A stretch of 64,000 bases of DNA from Echinarachnius parma (GCA_037951105.1 JBAMJV010009038.1:1-64000); one strand, 5' to 3'; shown: positions 45,173-56,576, counted from the first letter of the stretch. Numbers and translations are program-made. Notes: a model not told the origin generated them from the sequence alone.

Positions 45173-45703
45173 CAGGGTGGCCCAAAAAAAAACGGAACGG
45201 GGCACTTCCCAAAATAAAGTAACAAATGTATTATGTCCATCGGATAGAGTGTCTTTTCAAATGAACAACGATACCAAGAACAGTCAATTTGGCCGTGTAG
45301 TTTTTGTTTTAGGGCGCTGTGAGTGACACCATGTCAGGTTCTCTTTTTTGTCAATTTGTATTGAGCCAGCGCTTGATGAATCGCACGAACCGCCGTTCAT
45401 ATCGTTGAGCATCGCGCACTATTGTTAGTGTGCACTCAGCCGTGTGCCGAGAGAATGGGCCTGGTCGCTGAATGGTATTACGGGCAAGAAGTGCGGTTAA
45501 ACTGGCATTGACTAGGTCGAAATCGAGAAAAATCGGCACCTGACATGGTCTCACTCACTGCGTCCTTAAACAAAAACGACCTGACCCAAATTACTGTTCT
45601 TGGTATCGTTTTTCATTGGAAAGGACACCCTATCCGATGAACATAAACATTGTGGTATTATATTTTGGGAAGTGCCCCGTTCCGTTTTTTGTGGGCCACC
45701 CTG
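45173..45703. mobile_element. Mariner-type MITE with ~145-bp TIRs
   Basis: Ends CAGGGTGGCCCAAAAA and complement, flanked by TA on both sides (45171-45172 and 45704-45705). CAGGGTGNCCCA termini at TA are widespread among Tc1/mariner-group elements. The arms match over about 145 bases (ACGGAACGGGGCACTTCCC, ACGATACCAAGAACAGT). The central 67-codon minus-strand frame (45351-45554) might be a scrap of transposase; I cannot show it. Confidence 0.75.
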
Positions 45704-45989
45704 TATTATACAACTTTGTAACACTGTAACGGAACAAGCCCCTTTATATTGACACAATGATACGGGACAAAATCGGACATACTCTTGTCCACACATGTCA
45801 CTAAGGCACTAGCATGACTAGGTAAACAATATTCCTTTCCTAAAATCTTACATAATATAATTGTCAAGAATCTTACAATTATGATACGGTATTATAGTCT
45901 TGAATATCACTTTTCGCGGAAATATTTACTTATACCACAAAGTATTTTAACCCACAGAAGTAAACGTGTAGGACTAATATAACATAGGC

Positions 45990-46260
45990 TTGTACATACC
46001 TCGAATAACAACCTCTGCCTCATGATTCCTTTCTCTCAGTGAGATTATACCACATCTTCATGTAAATAGTCCTGTCAGACGGATTCTCTATATAATATTC
46101 TCAATATGGCTCCATGACTCTAGATCTACACAAAGGACGGTGCCCGTGCACATAACTTAACCCCGCGATGGTCGCGAAGAAGGCTGAAAGTTCTCGACCA
46201 TTATTATTCACGCCCCCTGAGGGAAAATTATACCCCAGCGAACATAATAGAGTGGCTTCA
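45990..46260 (-). other. Possible degenerate paralogue of the gene A 5' end
   Basis: CGAGAACTTTCAGCC on the minus strand near 46200 resembles CGAGAACTTTCAACT upstream of the gene A start, and a donor-like CGAG|GTATGTAC follows near 46000. No signal peptide is encoded. If real, it would be the 5' end of a decayed third family member. Weak. Confidence 0.2.
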
Positions 46261-46559
46261 AATACACTTGTCAAAAAAGGCTAACTTCAGTTCATTACGC
46301 AAGTAATATTTCGAACAGAACAAATTACACACAAGAATGTCGGAAGTTAAAGTTGCTTGTGAGCGCAGAGCGGGTATAAACGACCTGTCCAAATTGTACC
46401 CTATTTTAAAATTTCGCGTTTATAGATCAAGTGTGGGACATGTGGGACAATATACTCATTTTTAAAATGTCGCGTACATCGTCATGAATACATAACCCTA
46501 TTTTGTGATTTTGGATTGTTCGCGTTATCGATGAAAAAAGACGCCTTCTCACTTGAAAT

Positions 46560-46960
46560 TGTGAACGCGTATACATGATCGAAAGTGAGTGACATACCCG
46601 TGCTTTTTTTAAATGTTATTTCAGGACTGTCTTTATAGCGTCTAGTTTGCTGGCAACACTCCAACAAGCACCTAGTTTCTGTCCAGCTCTAGTCACGGTG
46701 GTGATGGCTAAAATGAATTTGGACCACGAAAGCTTGCTGTCAAACGTGGCTCGGAGAATATCCAGATCGTTATTGGCTCATCGCGTCTCCACAATACAGG
46801 TTCAATGTGGATGGAGTTCGTGTTCTTGATATCGTCATTGTTCCGTATATTGCTGGCTGCCTGGCTTGAAGATTCTTGACATTCTATCATTCTGTCAGCC
46901 CATGCTTCCATCTTAGGAAGATCCCTCTTGAGATTGCATGGGAGAAACATCATTGATATT
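46560..46960 (-). pseudogene. LINE reverse transcriptase fragment (thumb region)
   Basis: On the minus strand one frame reads NLKRDLPKMEAWADRM (46935-46888), the usual stretch after the RT catalytic motif, and another reads FDSKLSWSKFILAITTVTRA then GQKLGACWSVASKLD (46742-46640), matching the FDxKLSW...RAGxxLGxLxxxxxKLD pattern of CR1/Jockey-type elements. A frameshift lies between. No catalytic residues are retained. Confidence 0.65.
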
Positions 46961-48460
46961 ATTGGGTGAGTGTTGAGGAATAAACCTTGTTGAGTTGTTT
47001 GCGAAAATATTTGTTCTCATAATGTTACAAATGTAATACCTAATATCAGGAAGTATATTCTTGATAACAAGATTGTATTCCTTCATATAAATTAAATCAA
47101 TTATTGATATCACAAAATAAGTTTTCAAAATTTGAAAAAACCCGTTTGATTTCAAGAATACATCTTATTTTGTATATCGATAAACTGTGGCTTAATCATT
47201 AATTGAGCCTCATATATTAGAAATCCAACGAGTCGTATCATAAAGACATTTGTGACATCAAGAATAAAAATTCCTTCAAATGTATATTTATTCAGAACAA
47301 GTGGATAAATACCTTGTATTAAATTCCGCTTATATAAATTAACTCACCTATATACATAAACACACACACACTTTTTGCATAATTCGAAATTGCATACGGA
47401 TGAACAGCAAAATATTAAACATTAACATTTACACATTTTAAATTAATCGGATATGTTCAAATAATTTCAAATTAATAGTATACAAATGTTAACATCATTA
47501 AATAGTCATGAAAAGAACAAAAACTAATTGTTAATATTTTCTATTACATTTACTTTAAAACTGTATTCTTAAACTAAAATAATAATACAACAAATTGGAG
47601 GTTCCTCTGTAATAAAAGAGCAAAGCCCTAGTTCCCCACCCCGCCCCTCCCCCAAACACTCTCACACTCAGACGAACGCATACTCGCGTACGACACGCAC
47701 ACAATCGCACACAAGCACACAAACACTATTCACTCAATGGATATCATCTCACCTTCTCAACCCACACACATGCACGCACATGCACCAACGCACACACACC
47801 TATACTTACCCGGGCATACTTGTGGGCACCCGACTTGTGGGGTACTTGTGCTACTACAAGCTGAAGGAGTGCTACTACAAACTGTTTGTTTTCTTCACAA
47901 AATCTTTGCAACTAAAAAGGCAACCTTCTGAGTGCATGGGAGGGTAGGGGTGCGTCTTGAAAAGAAAAAAAACTCAAGTATCACTTATCGGGCACAGTCA
48001 CAACATTTTGTCACATAACTCTTTGAAGCTAAATACGCCGATTTAAGGAGATTCCTTAGTGGGGTCTATGATTTATTCCCCACAAGGAAAAAGTACCCCA
48101 CAAGTATATCATTGAACCCACACGAGACCCCACAAGAATGCCGGCGTGAGAACACACACACACACACACACATACACACACACACCCTGACGGAAAGCAA
48201 CTGATACCACCTAATTGTTACACGTTGAAACCAATCAAATTATTGTAACCGAGAACAAAATAACCATGTGCTATGTAACACATACACATACCTCTCCACA
48301 AACACACATATGATAAATCACTTACGCACATTGATGCATTGCAAAATGCTCGCACACATACACACCTTGGAATATACTGACATTATAATAGCGCATACAT
48401 GAACAGACACACATACACACATACATTTACAGACAAACACGCTGCACAGTATTCAGAGTG
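46961..48460. other. Non-coding DNA with CA-rich tracts
   Basis: AT-rich, with cytosine- and CA-rich stretches at 47640-47800 and a (CA)n run at 48151-48184. No gene or TIR pair is supported. Confidence 0.5.
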
Positions 48461-48469
48461 ACAGGTATG

Positions 48470-48975
48470 CGACAAGCAGGAAGAATGGTGTTGAATTTAA
48501 AAGTTCAAACACACTAAGGAGGAAGTTGGTTCCCTCAATGGACAAATCATTAACCAAATAGAGAACAGGGATACTGTAATCTACAAGATTGAATGCAGCG
48601 ACTGTGATAGAGTACAGAAGCTATGACGTCATACAAATCTTTTTTTTTTTATTTTCAAATTTGTACTTCATTTTCCGAAAGAGCATACACAATAATGTCC
48701 AAATACCGAAGATCAATTGAATATGTTAAGTATTGGCTGAGATATGCCCATCCGAATTAATTTGTTGTCAATAGGAAATCAGTCCGAGAGTGCTCTGGTT
48801 CAAAACTTTGTGAACCAGAGCACTATAACACTGATTTCCTATGAAGAGAACACTGCATGACAGACTGAAAGAACGCAAAAGAGGATTAGGCTCAATAATC
48901 AGAACCATTCAGATGTGGCTGAACATGCTCTCTACACCGGTCATGGCATTGGTTGGAACGAGACACAGGTAATCT
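48470..48975 (+). pseudogene. Penelope-like element: GIY-YIG endonuclease fragment
   Basis: One frame gives TLRRKLVPSMDKS (about 48509-48547), the next TVIYKIECSDCDRV (48574-48615), and after an interruption RLKERKRGLG (48863-48892) and NHSDVAEHALYTGHGIGWNE (48904-48963). This order (TLR-LV-x-DK, V-I-Y-x-I-x-C-x-x-C, LK-R, AEH-x-x-TGH-x-I-x-W) is diagnostic of the Penelope GIY-YIG domain. The middle is interrupted by a poly-T segment and a hairpin at about 48620-48845, and there are frameshifts, so it is dead. The RT part is absent upstream. Confidence 0.8.
48770..48841. repeat. Hairpin inserted in the Penelope fragment
   Basis: ATAGGAAATCAGT and its complement ATTTCCTAT flank AGTGCTCTGGTTC / GAACCAGAGCACT with a short loop. 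It interrupts the GIY-YIG coding sequence and is probably a small foldback insertion. Confidence 0.65.
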
Positions 48976-49217
48976 ATTTACTTAATTTATGTATTTATTT
49001 ACTGCAATATATTTTACCAATGTGACCCATTTAACAATGTGTTGGTCTCCCATGGGGCCCTGGGATGCAAACAATATGTAATATACTAGTTGTTAAAAAA
49101 AATATCTCAAATAAAGTTGATCAAATATACATCTACACGTAACCCAACATTATAACATTTTCAATATGACAATGAAAATTAATTAAACATAAATATATAT
49201 TATAAAATATTACTCAC

Positions 49218-49470
49218 ACGAAGAGTTTTCCTTCCAAAAGGCGCTTTATCTACTTTTTCAACTTTCGAGGAAAACAGGTTTATTTGCCTAACTTTGTACA
49301 CGTGCCTCTGGGAATATGGAAATTGAACTTTCTATATTATTTTTGAGTGCGTAATTTGTCGTAAAATGTGTATTCCCAGATAGCTACGTAGCTTATAAAT
49401 GTAGATTTATCTTTAACTCAAATGTTATGGAAAGTGGATTCAGCGCCTTTTGGAACTGAGCTCTTCATAT
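49218..49470. mobile_element. ~250-bp MITE, CCAAAAGGCGCT family, copy 1
   Basis: Inverted ends GAAGAGTTTTCCTTCCAAAAGGCGCT and the complement ending AGCGCCTTTTGGAACTGAGC. Relatives at 51556-51812 and 60998-61232. Non-coding. Confidence 0.7.
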
Positions 49471-50182
49471 ACATCCCGCATTACACACAAGTTTTGTATT
49501 TAATTCTTATCAGGTTAATTTAGAATATAAAAACAACATTAATCCACTATAAGCTGATGTTTCAACAGTACATTTCACTTCATGAAATACAGTGGATAGT
49601 ATCAACATATTATTGAATGGATTCAAATGTTTGGCCCACAGGAAAGTCAGAGAAGCCATGTGGATCAAGAGGCATAAACCAGAATTGCATCATTTGATTC
49701 AAACATACAAACAATTTTAGGGGAGCCTTATTATTAAAAAACAGTATACAAAACAACATCAATCTGATATATATAAAACAGTCAGTGGCTTTAATTAACG
49801 AATAATGCATGTGAAAGTGTTGTAAAGGAAGAATTGGTGTATATATATATACGCAATACCTTTTTCTGTAATATATACAAATGGTTCTCACTTATTTTGT
49901 TCTCTTCACAAGCCCACAAATATTACGATACTGAATATATGGAAGCATCAATGGATTATATAGAATGTATATTTCTTTGCACGGGATGAAATTTGTATCG
50001 TATATAATAAATCTATATTTGCACAAAATATTACGACATATTTCAGATAAATTCAGATTATGCCTACATGCCTAATCCTAACACTACAAAATAATAGAAC
50101 AATAGTATTTCTTTGTTTAGCTCCGTACACATTTATTTACATTAACTATATTTCGCAATGTTAATTCCTTTACAAAGTTTAA

Positions 50183-50591
50183 GGGGTAGTTCAGTTTTGG
50201 TATGCAGTGCGCTGCACAAAATAATTGTTGTGTTAAATACTGAAAAATGTGACAGAGCATACAATTTTAATGACAGAATAAACTTCTGTCAATAAACTAT
50301 GATCGAAATCGCTTCAGAAACGGCCGAAATATCAACAAAATATATCTCATCGGAATAAATATGGAATAAAACATCACATCTATGATTTTGTATGAAAAAT
50401 GGTTGAAATCAATGTTTTTTTAGAGAGCGCCCTCTAGTTTTTAATGGCTCTTTTAAAAATAATAACAGGCTTTTTACTATAGTCGTTTGTAATTTTCTAA
50501 ACCTTTCGAGCATGGTAGAGTTAGAACTTTGTAATGTTATTCTGCAGGTTTTGGTTACCAAAGCTGAGCCTTTTGAAAACTGTACTACCCG
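50183..50591. mobile_element. ~410-bp TTAA-flanked TIR element
   Basis: Flanked by TTAA (50179-50182 and 50593-50596), with ends GGGGTAGTTCAGTTTTGG and, reversed, CGGGTAGTACAGTTTTC. Contains GAGAGCGCCCTCTAG, shared with 8481-9482. Non-coding. Confidence 0.7.
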
Positions 50592-50599
50592 TTTAAATT

Positions 50600-51550
50600 A
50601 ATTGAAAACCATTTTGCAACCTCACACAGTTTATGGCGTATTAATAACTATCAGATAATGTATATCAAAATTAATACATATTTAAAGGTTGGACTTTTAA
50701 TTGATTTTAAAATTATTATGTCCATGATCATTACATAGAAAATTGTTTTCCACTGGTTATATTTTACAATGAGTTGCGTATCAAAATGCAAATAAATCAA
50801 AGTATATATAACTTTATTTGACATCCATAACCGTTTCATTATAGGGTACATTAAATCAAACTACCATTGATCATCTACATTTTTTGCATAATTACTTTCA
50901 TATAAATAAACAAAAATCAATTTCTTCATATTATGCTCCCTTTTCAACTGACAGTATAATAACGTCACCCCTCCCTGCGACCAATCAAATCCCGTGTATT
51001 ATTTGCATCGAAAATAGTTTCACTATAAAGTAATCAACAACATTAATATGTTACGTATCGTCATTTCCTATTTACCAAAGAAAATGTTTGTATAATTCAG
51101 AGTCGAACTTAAATCATAATATTAATTCCCAATATTTCAAACAATTATGTAATTACTAAACAAATCCTATCTTTAAATTGTCCAGCTTTATCCAATCAAC
51201 AAAGTGCATGAATATTCAATCAATACAACTATAAAACAATAATTATCATATTATATTCAATTTAAACAATATCGTATGACGTATGTATACTACATCAAGT
51301 GCGACAACAAAAACAAAACAAAAATACCCGCGAGTTCTAGAAACCTGAATAAATTAAAGACCAATGCTTATAAGAATGAACAGCCCAGTGTTTCGCAAGA
51401 GTAGTTATAAATAATCGATAAAATCCTGTAGGCCTACACACTTTTCACTGAGCAATTAAATGAGCACCGAAAAATATACACTTCTTTATTGTCACGTTGA
51501 ATAATATCAATTTAATATTTATATCTTTACTAATTGAATGATGCTTGTTG
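50600..51550. other. Unassigned AT-rich sequence
   Basis: Very AT-rich; no gene, RNA or repeat boundary supported. Confidence 0.4.
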
Positions 51551-51555
51551 TAGGA

Positions 51556-51812
51556 CTATATAGAGCTTAGTTTCAAAAGGCGCTAAATCAACTTTCCAAA
51601 CTAATTGAGTTTACGATATCAGTACATTAAAAGGCTACGTATAGCAATCCAGAAATCCTAATTTTGGGACCAATCACACAATCAAAATCAAACAAAGAAC
51701 GTTCTATTTTTATATTCCTATAGGCACGTGTACAAACTTGGGCAAAAAAAACCTGTTTTCTTGGAAGTTTAAAAAGTGGATTTAGCGCCTTTATGAATTA
51801 AGCTGTTCACAT
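51556..51812. mobile_element. ~250-bp MITE, CCAAAAGGCGCT family, copy 2
   Basis: Ends GAGCTTAGTTTCAAAAGGCGC and AGCGCCTTTATGAATTAAGC; the interior carries GGCACGTGTACAAACTTGGG, which is found reversed (CTTTGTACACGTGCC) in copy 1. Confidence 0.7.
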
Positions 51813-51965
51813 ACTACTGTAACATTAATATTCTTGCACTGTTCATTTTTTTTTATCTCAATGAAAGGGATTCACATAATCTAGTATTCATGCATAAATC
51901 AGGAATCAACTTACTTTTAAACTAATAACGTAAGGGAATATATTCCCTTGCTTACAGTAGATTTG

Positions 51966-52009
51966 TATCACCTGACAACGTGTTGCAGCGGCGCATGAAA
52001 CGTCGTGAT
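51966..52009 (+). ncRNA. Hammerhead-ribozyme-like motif (Penelope-type)
   Basis: ATCAC (stem I), CTGACAA (core, consensus CUGANGA with one change), CGTG...CATG flanking TTGCAGCGGCG (stem II), GAAA, then CGTC as the expected cleavage site after C52004, then GTGAT, which pairs exactly with ATCAC. Both this and 16135-16178 have one core change at different positions, so their consensus restores a perfect core. Penelope-like elements are known to carry such minimal hammerheads. The LINE tail starts immediately downstream. Confidence 0.55.
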
Positions 52010-52373
52010 CATTTATTATTATTATTATTATTTTATTCGGCAATCAAATACACATGAAAAGTGTACAAAATAAAACATTGTAACCATTGGAATGCCAGGG
52101 CTTGGAAAAAGTTAACTAAATAACTGTGGCCAAAAGCCTTCCGTCCCAATTCCAGTGGCTACTTACAAAGTGAAAATGGTAACACACCAACAGGATAAAC
52201 ATTGTATACAAACGTTTTAACATCGTAATAAACACTAAAAAATCAAGAACTTCTAACACTAATTACAATGATAAAATGTATGCATAAACACAATTATCAA
52301 CCATCTTGGAGGTGGTGTCGCAAACTAGCAAGCCACGTGTACAAGGGGTCCATGGCCACCCCCGATCGCAAAT

Positions 52374-54028
52374 CTAACGAAGCTTATCCCATAGGCGCGG
52401 GAAAGTATGAATGGCTGAGCAATGCAACCGCTGGGTTCGCGCCCGGAGGTGAATGAACTTGACCATGTCCACGTATCTGCCATTTACCTTAACAGCATCG
52501 TGAACCACATCACAATTAATCAACCCGAACAATGCTTTAACAACATAAGTATATAAACAACATCTTCTTCTCATTTCTAATGGATACCATTTAAGAATAT
52601 TCATTCTATCCTCGTATGACATTTCTTGTCTACGTTGCCGAAGTGCAGTACGAGAGGCACGGCGTTGAATCTCCTCAATTTTATCGGGGAGAAATATTGT
52701 ATGCAAATACCACACAGGCTGACCATATTCCAATATTGGAATAACAAGAGATTTATAAACCGAAAAAAAAGAAACTGGGGAAAGTGATTTACACACTGAC
52801 ATTATGAAACCTAACATACGGTTTGCCTTCTTCAGAATATAATCAACGTGTGTGTGCCAAGTTAATCTATTATTCAGCATTACCCCAAGATACTTATACT
52901 CACTAACAACATCAAGCTGCTTAGAATCAAGACTATAATTTGGAATGCCTCGATTCTTTCACCATGTAATTCTCATTACTTTAGACTTACTTATATTTAT
53001 ACGCATTTTATTTATTAACTCTTAACATGCCATGAGGCTGCACGCACGCTATTGGTATAGTGCTTTATACAGGCAAGCACGCTATCGATTGACTGCTCTC
53101 TTCAAGCAAGAGAGCCATCGCCTTGCTGCTTTGTGCATGCATGCACGCTTTTGTGATATAGCACTTGAACGTGTCTCCCATTAAACCTGGCACAGGGGGG
53201 ATTAGTGGCTGGCACAATGGGGATTAGCGGCGTGGCACTGGGCTCTATTCATTATGGCAGGATAGGAGTTAAACACCAATTGTGTATACTATCCAAATCA
53301 GCTTGGATAATTTCTTGATCTTGGGGAGTACATATTGGCCTATATAACAATGTATCGTCAGCAAACAAAACAGAAGGCGACTGAGTTTGATACAAAAGAT
53401 CATCAATAAATAAATTAAATAAACATGGCCCTAAAACACTACCCTGTGGTATTCCTGAAAGTACACGAAACCATGACGATGTAGTACCTTTATACAAAAC
53501 ACGTTGTTGTCTACCTGTGAGAAAAGATTGAATCCAATACCAAAGTTTACCTGAAATAAAAAACCTCGAATTTAATTTGCGCAACAAAACATCATGGGGC
53601 ATCAAATCAAATGCTTTGGCGAAGTCCAGAAATACAACATCAATTTTTGGAGGAGTGGGTACATCTAAAATCCGTAACCACTTATAAGTAACATTCATTA
53701 GTTGCGTTACACAAGACCGTCCTTTTACGAAACCATGTTGATTGGCATTCAACAACTTAAAATCTGTAATATGATGTCGAATAGCATTAGTCACCAAAGT
53801 TTCCATTACTTTACACACAACAGATGTTAATGCAATCGGTCTATAATTAGAGACAGTCGATGTGTCTCCTGATTTATGAACAGGCGTAATATTAGCAAGT
53901 TTCCAAGCTCTCGGCAATTTACCCTGTGATAAAGAATTTACAAAAAGTCTACATAAAATTGGACTAATAGTAGGAGAACACATTTTCAACAACTTGGGTG
54001 TTATTATCAGGGCCAGGTGACTTGTCAC
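52374..54028 (-). pseudogene. LINE reverse transcriptase and C-terminal domain, split
   Basis: The first part (54028-53272) contains NYRPIALTSVVCKVME, VVFLDFAKAFDLMPHD (first catalytic Asp), SGIPQGSVLGPCLFNLFI and VLFADDTLLY (FADD catalytic pair). It is interrupted at IHNWCL by a TTAA MITE. The second part resumes at 53014 with NKMRINISKSKVM, meets a TGA, and continues to YKYLGVMLNNRLTWHTHVDY and a C-terminal segment ending at 52374 (ALRQRRQEMSYEDRMNI). Apart from these breaks the RT core residues are intact, so inactivation looks recent. Confidence 0.85.
53019..53270. mobile_element. TTAA-flanked MITE in the LINE RT gene
   Basis: A 252-bp element between two TTAA copies (53015-53018, 53271-53274), with TIRs CTCTTAACATGCCAT and, reversed, CTCCTATCCTGCCAT. 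Collapsing it to one TTAA restores a continuous LINE reading frame across the junction, which shows exact insertion. The interior has GCATGCATGCACGC and other short palindromes. piggyBac-type by target; Kolobok is the alternative. Confidence 0.85.
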
Positions 54029-55673
54029 TGCATAAACTGGCTATAACTTTAGAAACATCAGCATCACAAATATCAACATGTGCCAAATTCAACTTGCCAC
54101 ATATTTCGCTTTCTACAGGCCGTAAATTGTCAGAATCATCACTATTATTAGTAGACAAAGTACTAAAATATTCACAAAACACTTCAGCAATTTTATCAGG
54201 CTGATATTCAATAATACCATTATTCTTAATTACTACAGGATTAGCGTTCTTACGTCTATTTCTCACAAATGCAAAAAATCTTTTGCGATTGTCACTACCG
54301 TCCACAAACAGTCTGTTCACATATGAATAGTATGCCTTATTAATTGCATACTTAACTTCATTTCTAAGTTCTTTATAGTGTCGCCAACGGTCTTGAGTGT
54401 TCAATCGTTTAGCAATACGAAATGCCTTTTGTTTCCTATTAATTAATTTCTTAATGTCCAACGTTATCCAAGGACTGCCCCTTCTCCTAGACTTTTTGCG
54501 AGGAACACAGTCATGTACGGCGGCAACAAATAAATCTAAAAAGCCCTCCCATGCATTGTCTATATTATCATCATCCAAAAACGAGTCCCAATAATAATTA
54601 AAATTATTAAAATGAACTACGTCAACCTTCTTATATTGTAAATATTCACGTAAAATTTGTTTCTGAAGAGGAGTTTTCCGAATATCTATACTAAATAAAA
54701 TAGCATCATGAACGCTAATGACTGGATTGGCTGCTACCTCTGCATTAATTAAGTGAGGCCGATTAGTGAAAAAAAGGTCAATTATCGTTCCTAATCGTGA
54801 GTCTGTAAGTGATCGGCGAGTTATATTATGCACCATCTGCACTAAATCCATAGACGAAATAGCACGTTGCAAATGCTGGACACTTGGAAGGTCCGTCTCC
54901 GCCCAGTTAACATTAAAGTCCCCCGTCAAAATAACCCCATGGTAATCAGCAGAAGCGACTTGCAGGTCGTCAACAACGCGCTGGAGTTCATTCCAAAATT
55001 CGACTGGGGCGCTCGGCGGACGATAAATTGTGCAGTGAAGCCACTTTACACCAGAACGCGCCCGGATCTCCACGCATACCATCTCGACGGTGTCGCTCTC
55101 CAGCTCGGGTTTGCGCTTCGGAGACAGCTCAGGTTTAATGGCAGTGAGGACACCCCCACCACGACCGGTTGGACGGTCACGTCTGAAGACCTCGTAGTCA
55201 GGAAAGCTTGAATGGATTACATCTGCTGTAGTCAACCACGTCTCTGTGATTCCGATGATGTCGGGCAGAGAAAGTAGTACAAACGATTCAATTTCGGCCA
55301 GTTTGCTCCTCAAACTCCTAGCGTTGAAAGTTATACCGTGTACTTTATTTAATTTAGGTTGATGAGTTGCACCCTGGACATGCTCAGCAGGCCCTGGATT
55401 CGTTTCAATGTCCCCCGATCTCAGGATCTGTATATGAAACGTTGCACAGCTGTTGTCATAATAACGGACTGGGCAGCTCGAAAACCGTGTGTGGCGATGA
55501 CCCTTGCGTATGGAAACTCGCAACATGGATGGTGATAAAGCAGAGTGTGTTTCAGGAACAAAGTGCCCGATTGGAGTAACCGAAACATTAGCGATTGCTA
55601 TGGCAATGGTGCATATCGTCGCAATCATAATCAGTAAAGAGATGACTCTACCTCTGCCAGCGCCAGCCATCAT
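53964..55673 (-). pseudogene. LINE ORF, N-terminal part: signal-like leader, 2A motif, endonuclease
   Basis: 569 codons. Residues 9-30 are strongly hydrophobic (ISLLIMIATICTIAIAIA) and resemble a signal peptide. SGDIETNPGP at residues 86-95 matches the 2A consensus D-x-E-x-N-P-G-P, at which ribosomes skip the Gly-Pro bond. The endonuclease follows: FNARSL (116-121), ITETWL (142-147), IYRPPSAP (216-223), LTGDFNVNW (249-257), IDLFFTN (298-304). The usual S-D-H motif reads S-V-H at 320-322, so the conserved Asp is lost. The linker SPWITLDIKKLINRK is at 400-414. The frame runs out just after KSPGPD (551-556), the first RT motif, because of a one-base frameshift into the RT frame. If 2A works, the leader would be released from the endonuclease-RT protein. 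Confidence 0.85.
55389..55418 (-). other. 2A-like ribosome-skipping motif
   Basis: Codes for SGDIETNPGP. It matches the DxExNPGP core at every fixed position. 2A motifs with upstream signal-like sequences are documented in sea urchin LINE and NLR-type proteins. Confidence 0.75.
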
Positions 55674-56001
55674 TATGAATGTCGTAATACTAGTAATATG
55701 TATGTAAATAAAAGTACACGTCCAATGGACTAAAAGTCAAGACTGACAAGTTCAAGTTCAAGTCAAAAGTAAGAAGTAAGCTCACATCACAATCACAGTG
55801 ACATCTTATCTGTTGTTCCATGAAGATTTCATTCAGCATCACGTCGTATACCTCTTTGTTAGTGTTACACTTCCAGGCACTTAATCCATTTGTGTGTGTA
55901 TGCATGCATACACAAATAGCAGCAGTGGAAAGATAAAGGATTCCATTAAATGCACACACAAAAGTTAGTACACACACAACCAGTCTATATGCTGTATGTA
56001 T

Positions 56002-56004
<3 letters not shown>

Positions 56005-56034
<30 letters not shown>
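56005..56034 (+). repeat. (GT)n microsatellite
   Basis: A run of TGTG dinucleotides (GCGTGTGTGTGTGTGTG...) between the LINE 5' end and gene B. A 117-codon minus-strand frame across it is spurious. Confidence 0.9.
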
Positions 56035-56278
56035 ATGCTTCATGCACAGAACAGCTAATTAGTCAATGTATGTGAAGGTCATGTACAATTTCCAATGGAG
56101 CCTTGTTGCACTTCCAAGATGTCAAAAACGCCAAAACAAATCTGGTTCAATCCTCACTCCAAAAGGTAGTTAAAATACAGAAACTAGTTCAAACACACCT
56201 CTAAGATAGTCCTCTCCAATGATGTTAATTACAAATCACTTACTTAACAAAAGTCAATATAACGGCAGGAAACATGCA

Positions 56279-56309
56279 GAGCTCAACAGGCTGCTGGCCT
56301 GTTGAGCTC
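56279..56309. repeat. Perfect 12-bp stem hairpin
   Basis: GAGCTCAACAGG / CCTGTTGAGCTC around CTGCTGG, just beyond the 3' end of gene B. It adjoins 56330-56412, which is a third copy of the arm sequence at 16069-16133. Confidence 0.65.
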
Positions 56310-56463
56310 TGGATTCTTCTCTTTTTCTCTTAGATTCCTTGTTGAACATACAATGCGAGACAAACATGACAAACGAATATCACTCGCGATATTATTTCCG
56401 ATACTATAGCCGCAATGAGTAATAATACATTTAACGTAAATGTTGTTCACTTTCAATACAGTA

Positions 56464-56469
56464 TTTATT
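56464..56469 (-). terminator. Polyadenylation signal of gene B (putative)
   Basis: AATAAA on the minus strand about 110 bases after the stop codon of the last exon. It is the nearest canonical signal, so a short 3' UTR is expected. Confidence 0.5.
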
Positions 56470-56576
56470 ATTCCAATCTCTTTGTGTAAAACAAAGAAAT
56501 TGCATAAATGATTTGTCGATAAGTCGTTTTGTTTTGCGCATTCTAAATACATTCATGCAAAATTTTTTTTAAATTG

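Larger units (their letters stand above)
52012..55720 (-). mobile_element. LINE with 2A-like leader (CR1/L2-type), inactivated
   Basis: Minus strand, 5' to 3': a leader with hydrophobic segment and 2A motif, APE-type endonuclease, linker, RT, C-terminal domain, a 3' UTR of about 350 bases with AATAAA, and a (TAA/ATA)n tail at 52015-52033. Three lesions are visible: a one-base frameshift near 54010, a TTAA MITE at 53019-53270 and an in-frame TGA at 52969-52971. The 5' boundary is uncertain and lies a little beyond the start codon at 55673. Confidence 0.85.

Noticed and set aside
45351-45554. Mariner transposase
   Set aside because: Only 67 codons, no catalytic motif visible; could be chance.
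55690-56043. 117-codon minus-strand ORF starting with His-Thr repeats
   Set aside because: Its start is the (GT)n microsatellite; the rest has no recognisable domain.
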